DNA of 64,000 nt, taken from the NCBI RefSeq assembly GCF_020531915.1, contig NZ_JAJAVG010000006.1, positions 1 through 64,000 on the forward strand. The letters are read 5' to 3'. How positions within the stretch are numbered: position 1 is the first letter of the stretch; the number at the start of each line of letters is the position of its first letter. This document shows positions 53,510 through 61,121 of the stretch, piece after piece. The notes beneath the pieces are model-generated. The model was not told the DNA's origin, made no database searches, and saw only the letters and a list, made by a program, of their open reading frames with translations. The stretch is from Methylovorus mays (lineage in GTDB: Bacteria > Pseudomonadota > Gammaproteobacteria > Burkholderiales > Methylophilaceae). A program made the position numbers and the translations under genes.

Positions 53510-54109
53510 ATGAGTTTTTCCCGCAGTTCGACATATCCGATTGAACCGGTTTTCCTGCAGCGCTGGTCACCGCGTGCATTCACTGGCGAGGCGATCTCCG
53601 ATGAGACCTTGTTGGCCCTAGTTGAGGCGGCGCGCTGGGCGCCCTCGGCCAATAATGCTCAGCCCTGGCGTTTTGTCTATCTGCTGCCGGATTCGCCGGA
53701 TTGGCCGGCTCTGCTGAACACTCTGAATGAGAATAACCGGCGCTGGGCGCCGCAAGCTTCTGCGTTTCTGATCCTGCTTTCCAAGACGACGCATATGCGC
53801 CCTGGCGCCAGTGAGTCTACCCACCTTTATAGCCATTCGCTGGATGCTGGTGCTGCCTGGGCTTATCTGGCCCTGCAGGCCGAGACCAGCGGCTGGAGCA
53901 CTCATCCTATCGGCGGCTACGATAGGGCGGCCTTGCAGGTATTGCTTGGGGTGCCGGAGGGCTATCGGCTGGAAACACTTGTCGCAGTGGGGAAAAGGGG
54001 GCCTGCAGAGGCTTTGCCAGACGATCTGCGTAGCCGTGAGCAACCCACGCCGCGCCGTCCACTGGTGGAGATCGTGGCCAAAGATCGCTTCAACTTTGCC
54101 ACGACTTAG
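53510..54109 (+). CDS. Nitroreductase-family flavoprotein
   Basis: The 199-residue protein has the nitroreductase FMN-binding start RWSPRAFTGEAIS and the AARWAPSANNAQPWRF motif. GWSTHPIGGYD and LVAVGKRG complete the fold. Members reduce flavins, quinones or nitro groups using NAD(P)H. Here it may supply reduced FMN to the two downstream monooxygenases, since no SsuE-type reductase is seen. It lies 63 bp after the aldolase-like gene. Confidence 0.82.
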   Translation: MSFSRSSTYPIEPVFLQRWSPRAFTGEAISDETLLALVEAARWAPSANNAQPWRFVYLLPDSPDWPALLNTLNENNRRWAPQASAFLILLSKTTHMRPGASESTHLYSHSLDAGAAWAYLALQAETSGWSTHPIGGYDRAALQVLLGVPEGYRLETLVAVGKRGPAEALPDDLRSREQPTPRRPLVEIVAKDRFNFATT

Positions 54110-54133
54110 CCTCAACAGGCCTGGCTAAGTCGA

Positions 54134-54193
54134 CAGTTGGTCAGGCAACAGCCCGTTGCTGTGGCAGCAGCTGGCGTGTTGCCACAGCACCAG
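54134..54193 (+). promoter_or_regulatory. Paired enhancer-like inverted repeats upstream of the monooxygenase operon
   Basis: Site 1 at 54134-54151 is CAGTTG-GTCAGG-CAACAG. Site 2 at 54176-54193 is GTGTTG-CCACAG-CACCAG. Centres are 42 bp apart, as in the pair at 52396. They lie about 75-135 bp upstream of the -24 element at 54269. Confidence 0.62.
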
Positions 54194-54266
54194 CTGCCTG
54201 CACGCTGCTGATTTTAAAACAGTACTAAGTCTATGGTTTTTATGTGTTTTTATGGGCCTGTGAGAG

Positions 54267-54283
54267 CGGGCACGCATCCTGCA
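54267..54283 (+). promoter_or_regulatory. Sigma-54 (-24/-12) promoter of the monooxygenase operon
   Basis: CGGGCACGCATCCTGCA has GG at 54269-54270 and GC at 54281-54282, 10 bases apart. The -24 box GGGCACG is near-consensus, and the -12 box is CTGCA. Initiation is predicted near 54293, 38 bp before the first ATG. Confidence 0.75.
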
Positions 54284-54330
54284 ATATCCAGTTGTCGACC
54301 ACAGTGTCAACTTTCAACAAGGAAACCGAC

Positions 54331-55392
54331 ATGACTATCCAGTTTTACTGGCAGGTGCCTACGCGCGGAGATGGGCGTTTGGCGGATGCTGCTGTCAAGC
54401 TGCGCGGGGAGCGTAGCAATGACCAACCTTATTTCACGGCAGGCGTGACAGATCCGCGCGGCCGCCAATTCAATTATTACGATCATCTGCATCAGATTGG
54501 CAAGGCGGCGGAGCTGGCGGGCTTTGATGGCCTGCTGGTGCCCAACGATCCGCAAGGCGAAGAGTCCTGGATTGTTGCTGGCTATCTGACGCGTAATACA
54601 CGTCGCGTGAAAGTCTTGGCCGCTTTTGATTCGGCACGCGGGTCTGCCGTGTATGCCGCCAAAAATGCCGTGAGTTACCAGCGCTACAGCAACAGCCGGT
54701 TTGCCTGGCAGATCGCGACACCCGCGGATGCGGCCGAGCGGCGTGCCAATGGCGACTTTATTGATGATGCGGATATTCCGCAGCGCACGGAGGAGTTCGT
54801 GACGGTGGCGCGGCATGTGATCACCGAGACGGGCTATAGTTTCAAGGGACGTTTCTTTGAAGTGCTGGAAGGTGGCTTTAAAGGGCCCCTTTCAGGCCAG
54901 GCGGTGCCACAGGTATTCCTGACCGGACAGACCGCGGCGGATCTTGCGGTGTCGGCCAAACTGGCGGATGTGCATGTATTTGGAGCGCTGCCACTGGCGG
55001 AGTTGAAACCGCATCTGGAGCGCTTGCTAGAACTCTCCGCCAAGGCCAGGCGTCCTGTGCAGGCGGCGTTACGCATTGATTTGCTGGTGCGTGAAACCGC
55101 CGCAGAAGCCGTGCACGATGCCGCCCGTCAGGCGCGGCAGCAAGGGCAAACCGCCCTGCCAGACCAAGCCGGTCTGTGGGCTTTGCAAACGCCGGGCACC
55201 GGCGCGGCACGCGCCACCCTGGTGGGGGATGCCGATCAGGTGATTGCTACCTTGGCGGACTATGCCGCTGCCGGTATTCGCGTGTTCCAGCTGGGCGCAG
55301 TGCCTGCGCTGGAAGAAGCTTACCGCATAGGCGAACAGGTGCTGCCCGCCCTGCGTGCACGCCTTGGTTTAACTCAACAACAGGCCGCCTAA
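54331..55392 (+). CDS. SsuD-like FMNH2-dependent monooxygenase 1
   Basis: The 353-residue luciferase-like enzyme starts MTIQFYWQVPTRGDGR (ATG 54331, AAGGA upstream). It has the family barrel pattern AAELAGFDGLLVPN, the FKGRFFEVLEGGFKGPLSG segment and the C-terminal PALEEAYRIGEQVLP. SsuD-type enzymes use reduced FMN and oxygen to oxidise sulfonates or sulfones, releasing sulfite or sulfinate. It is shorter than SsuD and lacks the HNLWxG stretch seen in the next gene. The pair may act in sequence or on different substrates. Confidence 0.85.
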   Translation: MTIQFYWQVPTRGDGRLADAAVKLRGERSNDQPYFTAGVTDPRGRQFNYYDHLHQIGKAAELAGFDGLLVPNDPQGEESWIVAGYLTRNTRRVKVLAAFDSARGSAVYAAKNAVSYQRYSNSRFAWQIATPADAAERRANGDFIDDADIPQRTEEFVTVARHVITETGYSFKGRFFEVLEGGFKGPLSGQAVPQVFLTGQTAADLAVSAKLADVHVFGALPLAELKPHLERLLELSAKARRPVQAALRIDLLVRETAAEAVHDAARQARQQGQTALPDQAGLWALQTPGTGAARATLVGDADQVIATLADYAAAGIRVFQLGAVPALEEAYRIGEQVLPALRARLGLTQQQAA

Positions 55393-55402
55393 GGAGACGA
55401 TA

Positions 55403-56575
55403 ATGGCGATTGATATTTTCTGGCGTATTCCTACGCATGGCGAACCCAGCTCACTGTGCAACAAACTTCACCATCGAGGTGACTGGTCGCAGCAGGAGGG
55501 TGATCACATAGTGCATCGCGGCCTTGCAGGCGGCGGTAGCGATGGCTTCAACAGCCTGGACTATATTGCCGAGGTGGCCCGCGCCGCCGAAATTTCCGGC
55601 TTCCATGGTGGCTTGATCCCATCTTTTCCCATGACCGATGAACCGTGGGCGATTTCCTCTTTTCTTGCGCGCGAAACCAGCACGTTCCGCTTCATGATCG
55701 CGTTTCAGCCGGGCTTCCTCAATCCGGTGACGGCGGCCCGCATGACGGCCAGCCTGCAACGTGCGAGCAACGGGCGAGCCTTGTTCAACATCATCACTGG
55801 CGGTGGTGGTCCCGCCCAGCTCTGGTGGGGCGATGTGGCGCCGCATGATGACCGCTATGCGCGCACAACCGAGTTTCTGGATGTGCTGCGCGGCTTATGG
55901 AAAGGCGGCAGCTACTCTCATCATGGCAAGTTCTACCAGCTGGAAAATGCCGCGCTGCCAGAGCAGCTGCTGGGGCAGGATTTCCCGGAAATCTATTTCT
56001 CTGGTTCCTCCGATGCGGCCTTGGTCTCTGCCTCTCAGCACGCCGACTTTTATCTCTCCTGGCTGGAGCCTTTTGATCAGTTGAAGGAGAAGTTCGACAA
56101 GGTAAAGGAAAAAACCGACAAACTGGGTCGCAAGGTGAAATGCGCCGTGCGGGTCGATATTGTGGCTCGGGCGACGGAAGAAGAAGCCTGGCGCGAAGTG
56201 CGGCGCGGCTTTGAAAACCTGACCGATGCGGATAAAGAGCGCTATGCCCGATTTGCCCAGCAGACAGGGGATTCGGTGGGTGCCAACCGCCAACGCAGCA
56301 ATACCCCCAAGAATCTGGATAATTACCAGGACTTTATCCTGCACCCCAACGTCTGGTCTGGCTTCAGCCTGCTGCGTGGTGGTCAGACCAATGGTATTGT
56401 CGGCAGCTATGAGCAGGTTGCCGAGCGGCTGGATGATTTGGTGAGACTGGGTGCTGACTCTTTTATCCTCGCCAGCACGCCGCACTTGGAAGAAGCTTAT
56501 CGAGTTGGGGAAGAAGTGTTGCCACTGCTGCAGGGGCATAGCGCCAGAAATTCGGTACTGCGCGCGGTGGGTTAA
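55403..56575 (+). CDS. ssuD: SsuD-like FMNH2-dependent monooxygenase 2
   Basis: The 390-residue enzyme fits alkanesulfonate monooxygenase better than its neighbour: DIFWRIPTHGEP at the start, NGRALFNIITGG, FSGSSDAAL, LHPNVWSGFSLLRGG and STPHLEEAYRVGEEVLP all have SsuD counterparts. It would oxidise a C-S bond using reduced flavin from a separate reductase. A strong AAGGAG precedes the ATG, 10 bp after the previous gene. The operon ends in a terminator 60 bp later. Confidence 0.86.
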   Translation: MAIDIFWRIPTHGEPSSLCNKLHHRGDWSQQEGDHIVHRGLAGGGSDGFNSLDYIAEVARAAEISGFHGGLIPSFPMTDEPWAISSFLARETSTFRFMIAFQPGFLNPVTAARMTASLQRASNGRALFNIITGGGGPAQLWWGDVAPHDDRYARTTEFLDVLRGLWKGGSYSHHGKFYQLENAALPEQLLGQDFPEIYFSGSSDAALVSASQHADFYLSWLEPFDQLKEKFDKVKEKTDKLGRKVKCAVRVDIVARATEEEAWREVRRGFENLTDADKERYARFAQQTGDSVGANRQRSNTPKNLDNYQDFILHPNVWSGFSLLRGGQTNGIVGSYEQVAERLDDLVRLGADSFILASTPHLEEAYRVGEEVLPLLQGHSARNSVLRAVG

Positions 56576-56636
56576 CATCCAGTAGCCAGAATCAGTACTT
56601 TGATCTCTGGCTGGTTAACACGTTTGATGGCAAGAC

Positions 56637-56665
56637 AAAAAGCCCAGTCACCACTGGGCTTTTTG
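56637..56665 (+). terminator. Intrinsic terminator after the monooxygenase operon
   Basis: AAAAAGCCCAGT and ACTGGGCTTTTT form a perfect stem around the loop CACC, with a T-run. It marks the right end of the sulfur island. Confidence 0.9.
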
Positions 56666-56885
56666 CTGGGCACAGCGCTTGTATGTGTCGCACTTGGTCA
56701 ATGTTGCAGAGGTTTCAGATTGTGCAATCTCAGTATCTTGCGATCTCGTATGGTATTGCCCGGGAGCTTGGGATATTTTTCTGTTTTATGCGTAACTAGA
56801 TCCGCATTCCGGGGTCTGAACATAATGAAATAAGCTGATGAATATCAGCCCTTGTTGTTTGCCCGGTGAACATGAGGAAGGCATC

Positions 56886-56948
56886 ATGTTTCTTGGTCGT
56901 TATCTGTGTATTTGCCTTTTCCTGGCGTTGTGCCTCAACGCTTTTTAG
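56886..56948 (+). CDS. Possible 20-residue hydrophobic peptide
   Basis: A short frame MFLGRYLCICLFLALCLNAF is preceded by GAGGAAGG at a spacing of about six bases, one of the better Shine-Dalgarno sequences nearby. The peptide is almost entirely hydrophobic with three Cys, like a single membrane span. It lies 39 bp before the diguanylate cyclase start and could be a leader peptide for it. No homologue is known to me. The rest of 56666-56987 shows nothing I can assign. Confidence 0.35.
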   Translation: MFLGRYLCICLFLALCLNAF

Positions 56949-56987
56949 TCTTTCTTAAGTCTGCTTTTAGTGCATGATGAAGTTTCT

Positions 56988-58340
56988 ATGGAAATAAAAT
57001 CCCACGATCTCTTGGCTAGCTTTATGGACCTCCTGATGGATGCTGTCCTCGCGGTGGATACTGATGGCAAGATTGTCGTGGCAAGTGCGGCTTGCGAACG
57101 TGTGTTCGGTTACACCCCGCAAGAAATGGTAGGCATGAATATCTTTGCGATGGTGGTTCCCGAAGACCTTGACCGCACGACGCAATCTGCGCGGGAAGTC
57201 ATGTCAGGCAACCCACTTTTATATTTCGAAAATCGTTATATCCGCAAGGATGGACAAATTGTCGACATCATGTGGACGGCGCGCTGGTCTCCGGAAGACC
57301 AGCTACGCATCGGGGTGGCGCGCGATATCACGGAGCGCAAGCGTGCCGAGGCGCTGCAGGCTGCGCTGTATGCCATTTCAGAAGCCGCGTATGCCGCTGA
57401 GGACCTCATATCGCTGTTTCAGCGTATTCATGAGATTGTGGGCAATCTGCTGCCTGCGGACTGTTTTTCCGTCACTCTCTATGACAAGGATACCGATCAG
57501 CTAAGCTTTCCATATCTGGTCGATAAACTGGAATGGACCAAGCAGCCGTCCAAGCCCGCAAGCGGTACGCTTTGTGCCCAGATTATCCAGAGCGGGCAGC
57601 CGCTGCTGCTCACCCCGGAAGACCTTGCTGCAGGAAGCGAGTTGTTGGAAAACGTGCTTGAGCCCCATGTGCTTAGTTGGCTCGGCGTCCCGCTCAAATC
57701 CCATAAAGGCATGATAGGCGTGCTCACGGTAAAGCGTTACCTCGGTGGCGTGAGCTACCACCAGAAGGATAGGGAGCTCCTGCAGTTTGTTTCCACGCAG
57801 ATTGCCACCGCAATTGAGCGTCAGCAGATGCAGGCCAGGCTTCAACATCTTGCGCAGTATGATCCTCTCACCACCCTACCCAATCGGGAGTTTCTGACGC
57901 ATCGTCTGGACATCGCACTTACCTCGGCCGAGCGCGAGCAGCGTCACTTATCCCTGCTTTATCTTGATCTGGACAAGTTCAAGCAAGTGAATGACACCTT
58001 GGGGCATGATGCTGGTGACTGCTTGTTGCAAGAAGTGGCTACTCGTCTCAAGCTATGCATGCGCGAAACCGACATCGTGGCACGCCTCGGCGGCGATGAG
58101 TTTGTCGTGCTGTTGCAGGATGTCTCATCGCCGGAGCAGGCCGCCCTGGTAGCCGACAAGATACGGGGTGTTTTATGCCAGCCTTTCAGCATTGACGGCC
58201 GGCTGCTCACCATTCGTCCCAGCATAGGCATTGCGTTCTATCCTGATCATGGACAGGATCGGCATCAATTGCTGAAATATGCGGATAAGGCCATGTATAG
58301 CGAGAAGCATTATCGTCAGGGCTTGATATTCCCCTCATGA
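56988..58340 (+). CDS. Diguanylate cyclase with PAS and GAF domains
   Basis: I start at ATG 56988; a GTG six codons earlier is also open. The 450-residue protein has a PAS domain (about 10-122, VLAVDTDGKIVVAS to DITERKRAE), a GAF domain (about 130-275), and a GGDEF domain. The catalytic motif GGDEF is at 368-372, and the I-site RETD at 359-362 lies exactly five residues before it, so the enzyme should make c-di-GMP and be product-inhibited. No membrane segment is seen, so it is cytoplasmic. MshE-like and GEMM riboswitch targets are in the same window. Confidence 0.9.
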   Translation: MEIKSHDLLASFMDLLMDAVLAVDTDGKIVVASAACERVFGYTPQEMVGMNIFAMVVPEDLDRTTQSAREVMSGNPLLYFENRYIRKDGQIVDIMWTARWSPEDQLRIGVARDITERKRAEALQAALYAISEAAYAAEDLISLFQRIHEIVGNLLPADCFSVTLYDKDTDQLSFPYLVDKLEWTKQPSKPASGTLCAQIIQSGQPLLLTPEDLAAGSELLENVLEPHVLSWLGVPLKSHKGMIGVLTVKRYLGGVSYHQKDRELLQFVSTQIATAIERQQMQARLQHLAQYDPLTTLPNREFLTHRLDIALTSAEREQRHLSLLYLDLDKFKQVNDTLGHDAGDCLLQEVATRLKLCMRETDIVARLGGDEFVVLLQDVSSPEQAALVADKIRGVLCQPFSIDGRLLTIRPSIGIAFYPDHGQDRHQLLKYADKAMYSEKHYRQGLIFPS

Positions 58341-58398
58341 GGACTTCAGCCAGGCGGTGGTGATCGGTGGGCAGCCAACAGTCGGGAATGCCGTGGTT

Positions 58399-59370
58399 TC
58401 AGTTGCTTGAGTCCTGCAAGCGCTCTGGCTCGTGTGCGTCAATCTTCGCCATTTTTTGCAGTTGCTCTTGCATGGTGACGATGGGCTGCCACCCTAGTAG
58501 TTCGCGTGCTTTTGTTACATCCACTGTCAGCGAATCCAGCAAACGTTCTGATATGTCAGACTTTCCCAGCACGCGCGCACTTATCTTAAGCAAGTCTGTG
58601 GGTACAGAGACCAGGCGCGGGCTTACCTCATAAGCCTGGGCCACTCTGCGTAACAGTTCGCTTGTCGATACGTCATCCTGATCGGATACAAGAAAGGTTT
58701 CATTTGCTGCACGGGGGGAGCGCTCCCGGTCCACGCACAGTGCAATGAAATCAACCAGGTTGTCGAGCGCTAGCAGTGATCGTCTGTTTTTAATGGCGCC
58801 CAGCGGAAGGGGAACACCATGCCGAACCCAGCGTAGCATGCTGGCAAAGTTGCCTTTTACCCCGGGGCCATAAATCAAAGGTGGGCGGAGGATGACAATT
58901 TCCATGTCAGACTCCATGGAAAGTTGGATGAGGCCTTGCTCGGCCTCCCATTTGGATTGGGCATAAGCGTCTTTCGGCGCGGGCATATCGTTTTCGCAAA
59001 ATGCGCCCGAATCGCCGTTGACCTTGACTGAGCTCAGGTACACAAATCGCCGCACGCCAGCGATGGCAGCCTGATGTGCCAGGTTAAGGGTGCCGTGCAG
59101 GTTGACTTCCCGGAAGGCCGCCAAAGGATCATTGGCGTTATCGCGCATGACATGAACGCGTGCTGCGAGGTGGACTACGCTATCGCAGCCACGCAGGGCG
59201 TCGCCAAAGTACGTTTGTGGACCCAGGCTTTCGATCTGGAAAAACGCGTTCTCCGGCGTCGCGGGCCGCCTGCCAAGTTCTACGACAGCGATACCCGTGT
59301 GCTGCAGTCGAGCCAGCAAGCCTTTGCCTACGAACCCGGTTGCTCCAGTTATTGCAATGCGAAGTGTCAT
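58399..59370 (-). CDS. NAD-dependent epimerase/dehydratase of the polysaccharide cluster
   Basis: The 323-residue short-chain dehydrogenase has an N-terminal GATGFVGKGLL dinucleotide site and the catalytic pair Tyr-x-x-x-Lys in YAQSKWEAE, with the preceding YLSSVKVNGD segment. It probably epimerises a UDP-sugar for exopolysaccharide or O-antigen. This family is often annotated as UDP-glucose 4-epimerase, but the substrate cannot be read from sequence. It is the last gene of a minus-strand cluster and converges with the cyclase gene. Confidence 0.85.
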   Translation of the reverse strand: MTLRIAITGATGFVGKGLLARLQHTGIAVVELGRRPATPENAFFQIESLGPQTYFGDALRGCDSVVHLAARVHVMRDNANDPLAAFREVNLHGTLNLAHQAAIAGVRRFVYLSSVKVNGDSGAFCENDMPAPKDAYAQSKWEAEQGLIQLSMESDMEIVILRPPLIYGPGVKGNFASMLRWVRHGVPLPLGAIKNRRSLLALDNLVDFIALCVDRERSPRAANETFLVSDQDDVSTSELLRRVAQAYEVSPRLVSVPTDLLKISARVLGKSDISERLLDSLTVDVTKARELLGWQPIVTMQEQLQKMAKIDAHEPERLQDSSN

Positions 59371-59422
59371 ATCCCTTTCACCAGTCCTGGCCTATCTGCA
59401 AAAATTGGGAGCGGCGAATGCC

Positions 59423-60193
59423 TCATTCATGGATCCCGTCTGTGCGAGGTAATCGCCCCAGGTGTTTGCGAAAATAGTGCAGCATGCTGCCGATGTGCCA
59501 TCGCATGTAACGAAGATTTTTGTGACTGGCACGCCGCGCATCATGAAATACGGTTGCGTCCGGGCAAAGCAGTACATGGCTACCAGATTTCCAAAGTCGC
59601 ACGCAGAGGTCAACATCTTCGTAGTAGAGGAAGAAGTGGTCGTCGAATCCTCCCAGACGCTGGAAATCTACTCCGCGAATGAGCATGAGCATGCCCGCTA
59701 CCCAATCGACAGGGAGGCTGGAAATGCCCGGCGGGACGGCATAACGACCATCGTTTAAGCCCAAGAGTTTGGCGAGGAGAGTCAAGGGTGTCGGGAAGCG
59801 TCTGGCACTGTCCTCTGGAGTTCCGTCAGGCGCTAACACGCTTGGTCCAACCAGTCCGACGCGCGTATCCGCCATGCAAGACAGCATTTTGGGGAAAGGG
59901 TCGGTCTCGATTCGAATATCCGGATTCATGATGCAAAACCATTCCCCATGCGCATGTTGGAAAGCCGCATTGTGGTTCGCACCAAAGCCTTTAGGCGTGA
60001 CATTGTCTATTTTCTTGACGACGAACGGAAAGTCTTCCAGCGAGAACGCCATCTCCTCCGGCAGGTTGCACGTCAGGATCACCTCGATTGAGGCGGGGTC
60101 GACCCTTGTGGAAATATCCGAAAGCAGTTTCTGGACCAAATCTGCTTGCAAATGGCTCACGATAGAAATTGAAATCAATGGGTTAGCTACCAT
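59423..60193 (-). CDS. Family 2 glycosyltransferase (rhamnosyltransferase-like)
   Basis: The 256-residue GT-A enzyme has NHNAAFQHAHGEWFCIMNPDIRI, where NPD takes the role of the DxD metal motif. The acceptor-site DDHFFLYYEDVDLCVRLW motif is typical of WbbL-like rhamnosyltransferases. No membrane segment is seen. It adds a sugar to a lipid-linked repeat unit, presumably. It lies between the epimerase and a second family 2 enzyme. Confidence 0.85.
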   Translation of the reverse strand: MVANPLISISIVSHLQADLVQKLLSDISTRVDPASIEVILTCNLPEEMAFSLEDFPFVVKKIDNVTPKGFGANHNAAFQHAHGEWFCIMNPDIRIETDPFPKMLSCMADTRVGLVGPSVLAPDGTPEDSARRFPTPLTLLAKLLGLNDGRYAVPPGISSLPVDWVAGMLMLIRGVDFQRLGGFDDHFFLYYEDVDLCVRLWKSGSHVLLCPDATVFHDARRASHKNLRYMRWHIGSMLHYFRKHLGRLPRTDGIHE

Positions 60194-60215
60194 ATGTTTT
60201 GTTTAGAGGCGCCGT

Positions 60216-61109
60216 TCAAAAACCGAGTCTGGTCTTGAGAATAATCAGAATTTTGGTGATGGTCAGGTCAATAAGATTCCGCCATCCAATGTTTGTCACC
60301 GCGCATGCTGCCATTCGCAGAGACTTTCCTGTCTGCCCCTCCATATAGACGATGCGCGCAAATGTCGAAAGGACATACCCAGCAGCAGCGGCGGCAGAAA
60401 AATAGGGTTTTTTTACGATCAACCAGTGAATGCAAAATGCGCTATTGATACGCCCTGCCTGCACTCGCTTGCGCATGTCAGTGGCCCGAAAATGATAGGA
60501 AGCACATTTGAGATTCTGAAATACGAGATTCACTCCCAGCTCCTGCGCGCGCATCATGAAATCTGAATCCTGATGCCGAGTCAGCGTCTCGTCGAACAAT
60601 ACTGTTCTGGCAACATCGACGGGACAAACGAATGTGCTTGTCTGCATGTGCTGTCCCGCAGCAAATACATAATCGGCAACCCGCTCTCCATGACGAATAC
60701 CCCGGATAGGCAAAAGCGCCCCGGTAGGCCGGTTACGGATCAATTCGAATTTGCCGTAGAGGACAAACCGCTTTGCTGGTAAACGCGCTATTGCCTCCAT
60801 GGCCCGTTCCAGACGCGTCGGAACCCAGGCGTCATCAGCATCAAGGAATGCAATATATTCCCCCTTGGCGGCCTTGATACCCCGGTTGCGAGAATATGCG
60901 CCGTTCATATTGGCATCATTCGTCAGCACCCTCAGGTTTAGCTCTGTCCGGTATTGTTCCAGCACCTCAAGCAAGGTTGCCAGATCGTTTGACGCATCAT
61001 CGATCACAATCACCTCAAAATCGGTGAAAGTCTGTTGTTTAACGGAGTCCAGAGTTCGAGCAATGGTGGATGATGCGTTGTAACAGGGGATGACAACTGA
61101 AAATTTCAT
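60216..61109 (-). CDS. Family 2 glycosyltransferase
   Basis: The 297-residue GT-A enzyme starts MKFSVVIPCYNASSTIARTL and has VIVIDDASND and the DxD-type EYIAFLDADDAW. The C-terminal half is less conserved, with HQDSDFMMRAQELG as the likely catalytic-base region. It belongs to the same polysaccharide cluster and is 22 bp upstream of the previous enzyme's start. Donor and acceptor sugars are unknown. Confidence 0.87.
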   Translation of the reverse strand: MKFSVVIPCYNASSTIARTLDSVKQQTFTDFEVIVIDDASNDLATLLEVLEQYRTELNLRVLTNDANMNGAYSRNRGIKAAKGEYIAFLDADDAWVPTRLERAMEAIARLPAKRFVLYGKFELIRNRPTGALLPIRGIRHGERVADYVFAAGQHMQTSTFVCPVDVARTVLFDETLTRHQDSDFMMRAQELGVNLVFQNLKCASYHFRATDMRKRVQAGRINSAFCIHWLIVKKPYFSAAAAAGYVLSTFARIVYMEGQTGKSLRMAACAVTNIGWRNLIDLTITKILIILKTRLGF

Positions 61110-61121
61110 ACACGAAAGTCT

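Noticed and set aside
56600-56833. A 77-codon ORF after the monooxygenase operon
   Set aside because: It runs through the intrinsic terminator at 56637-56665 and has no start signal.
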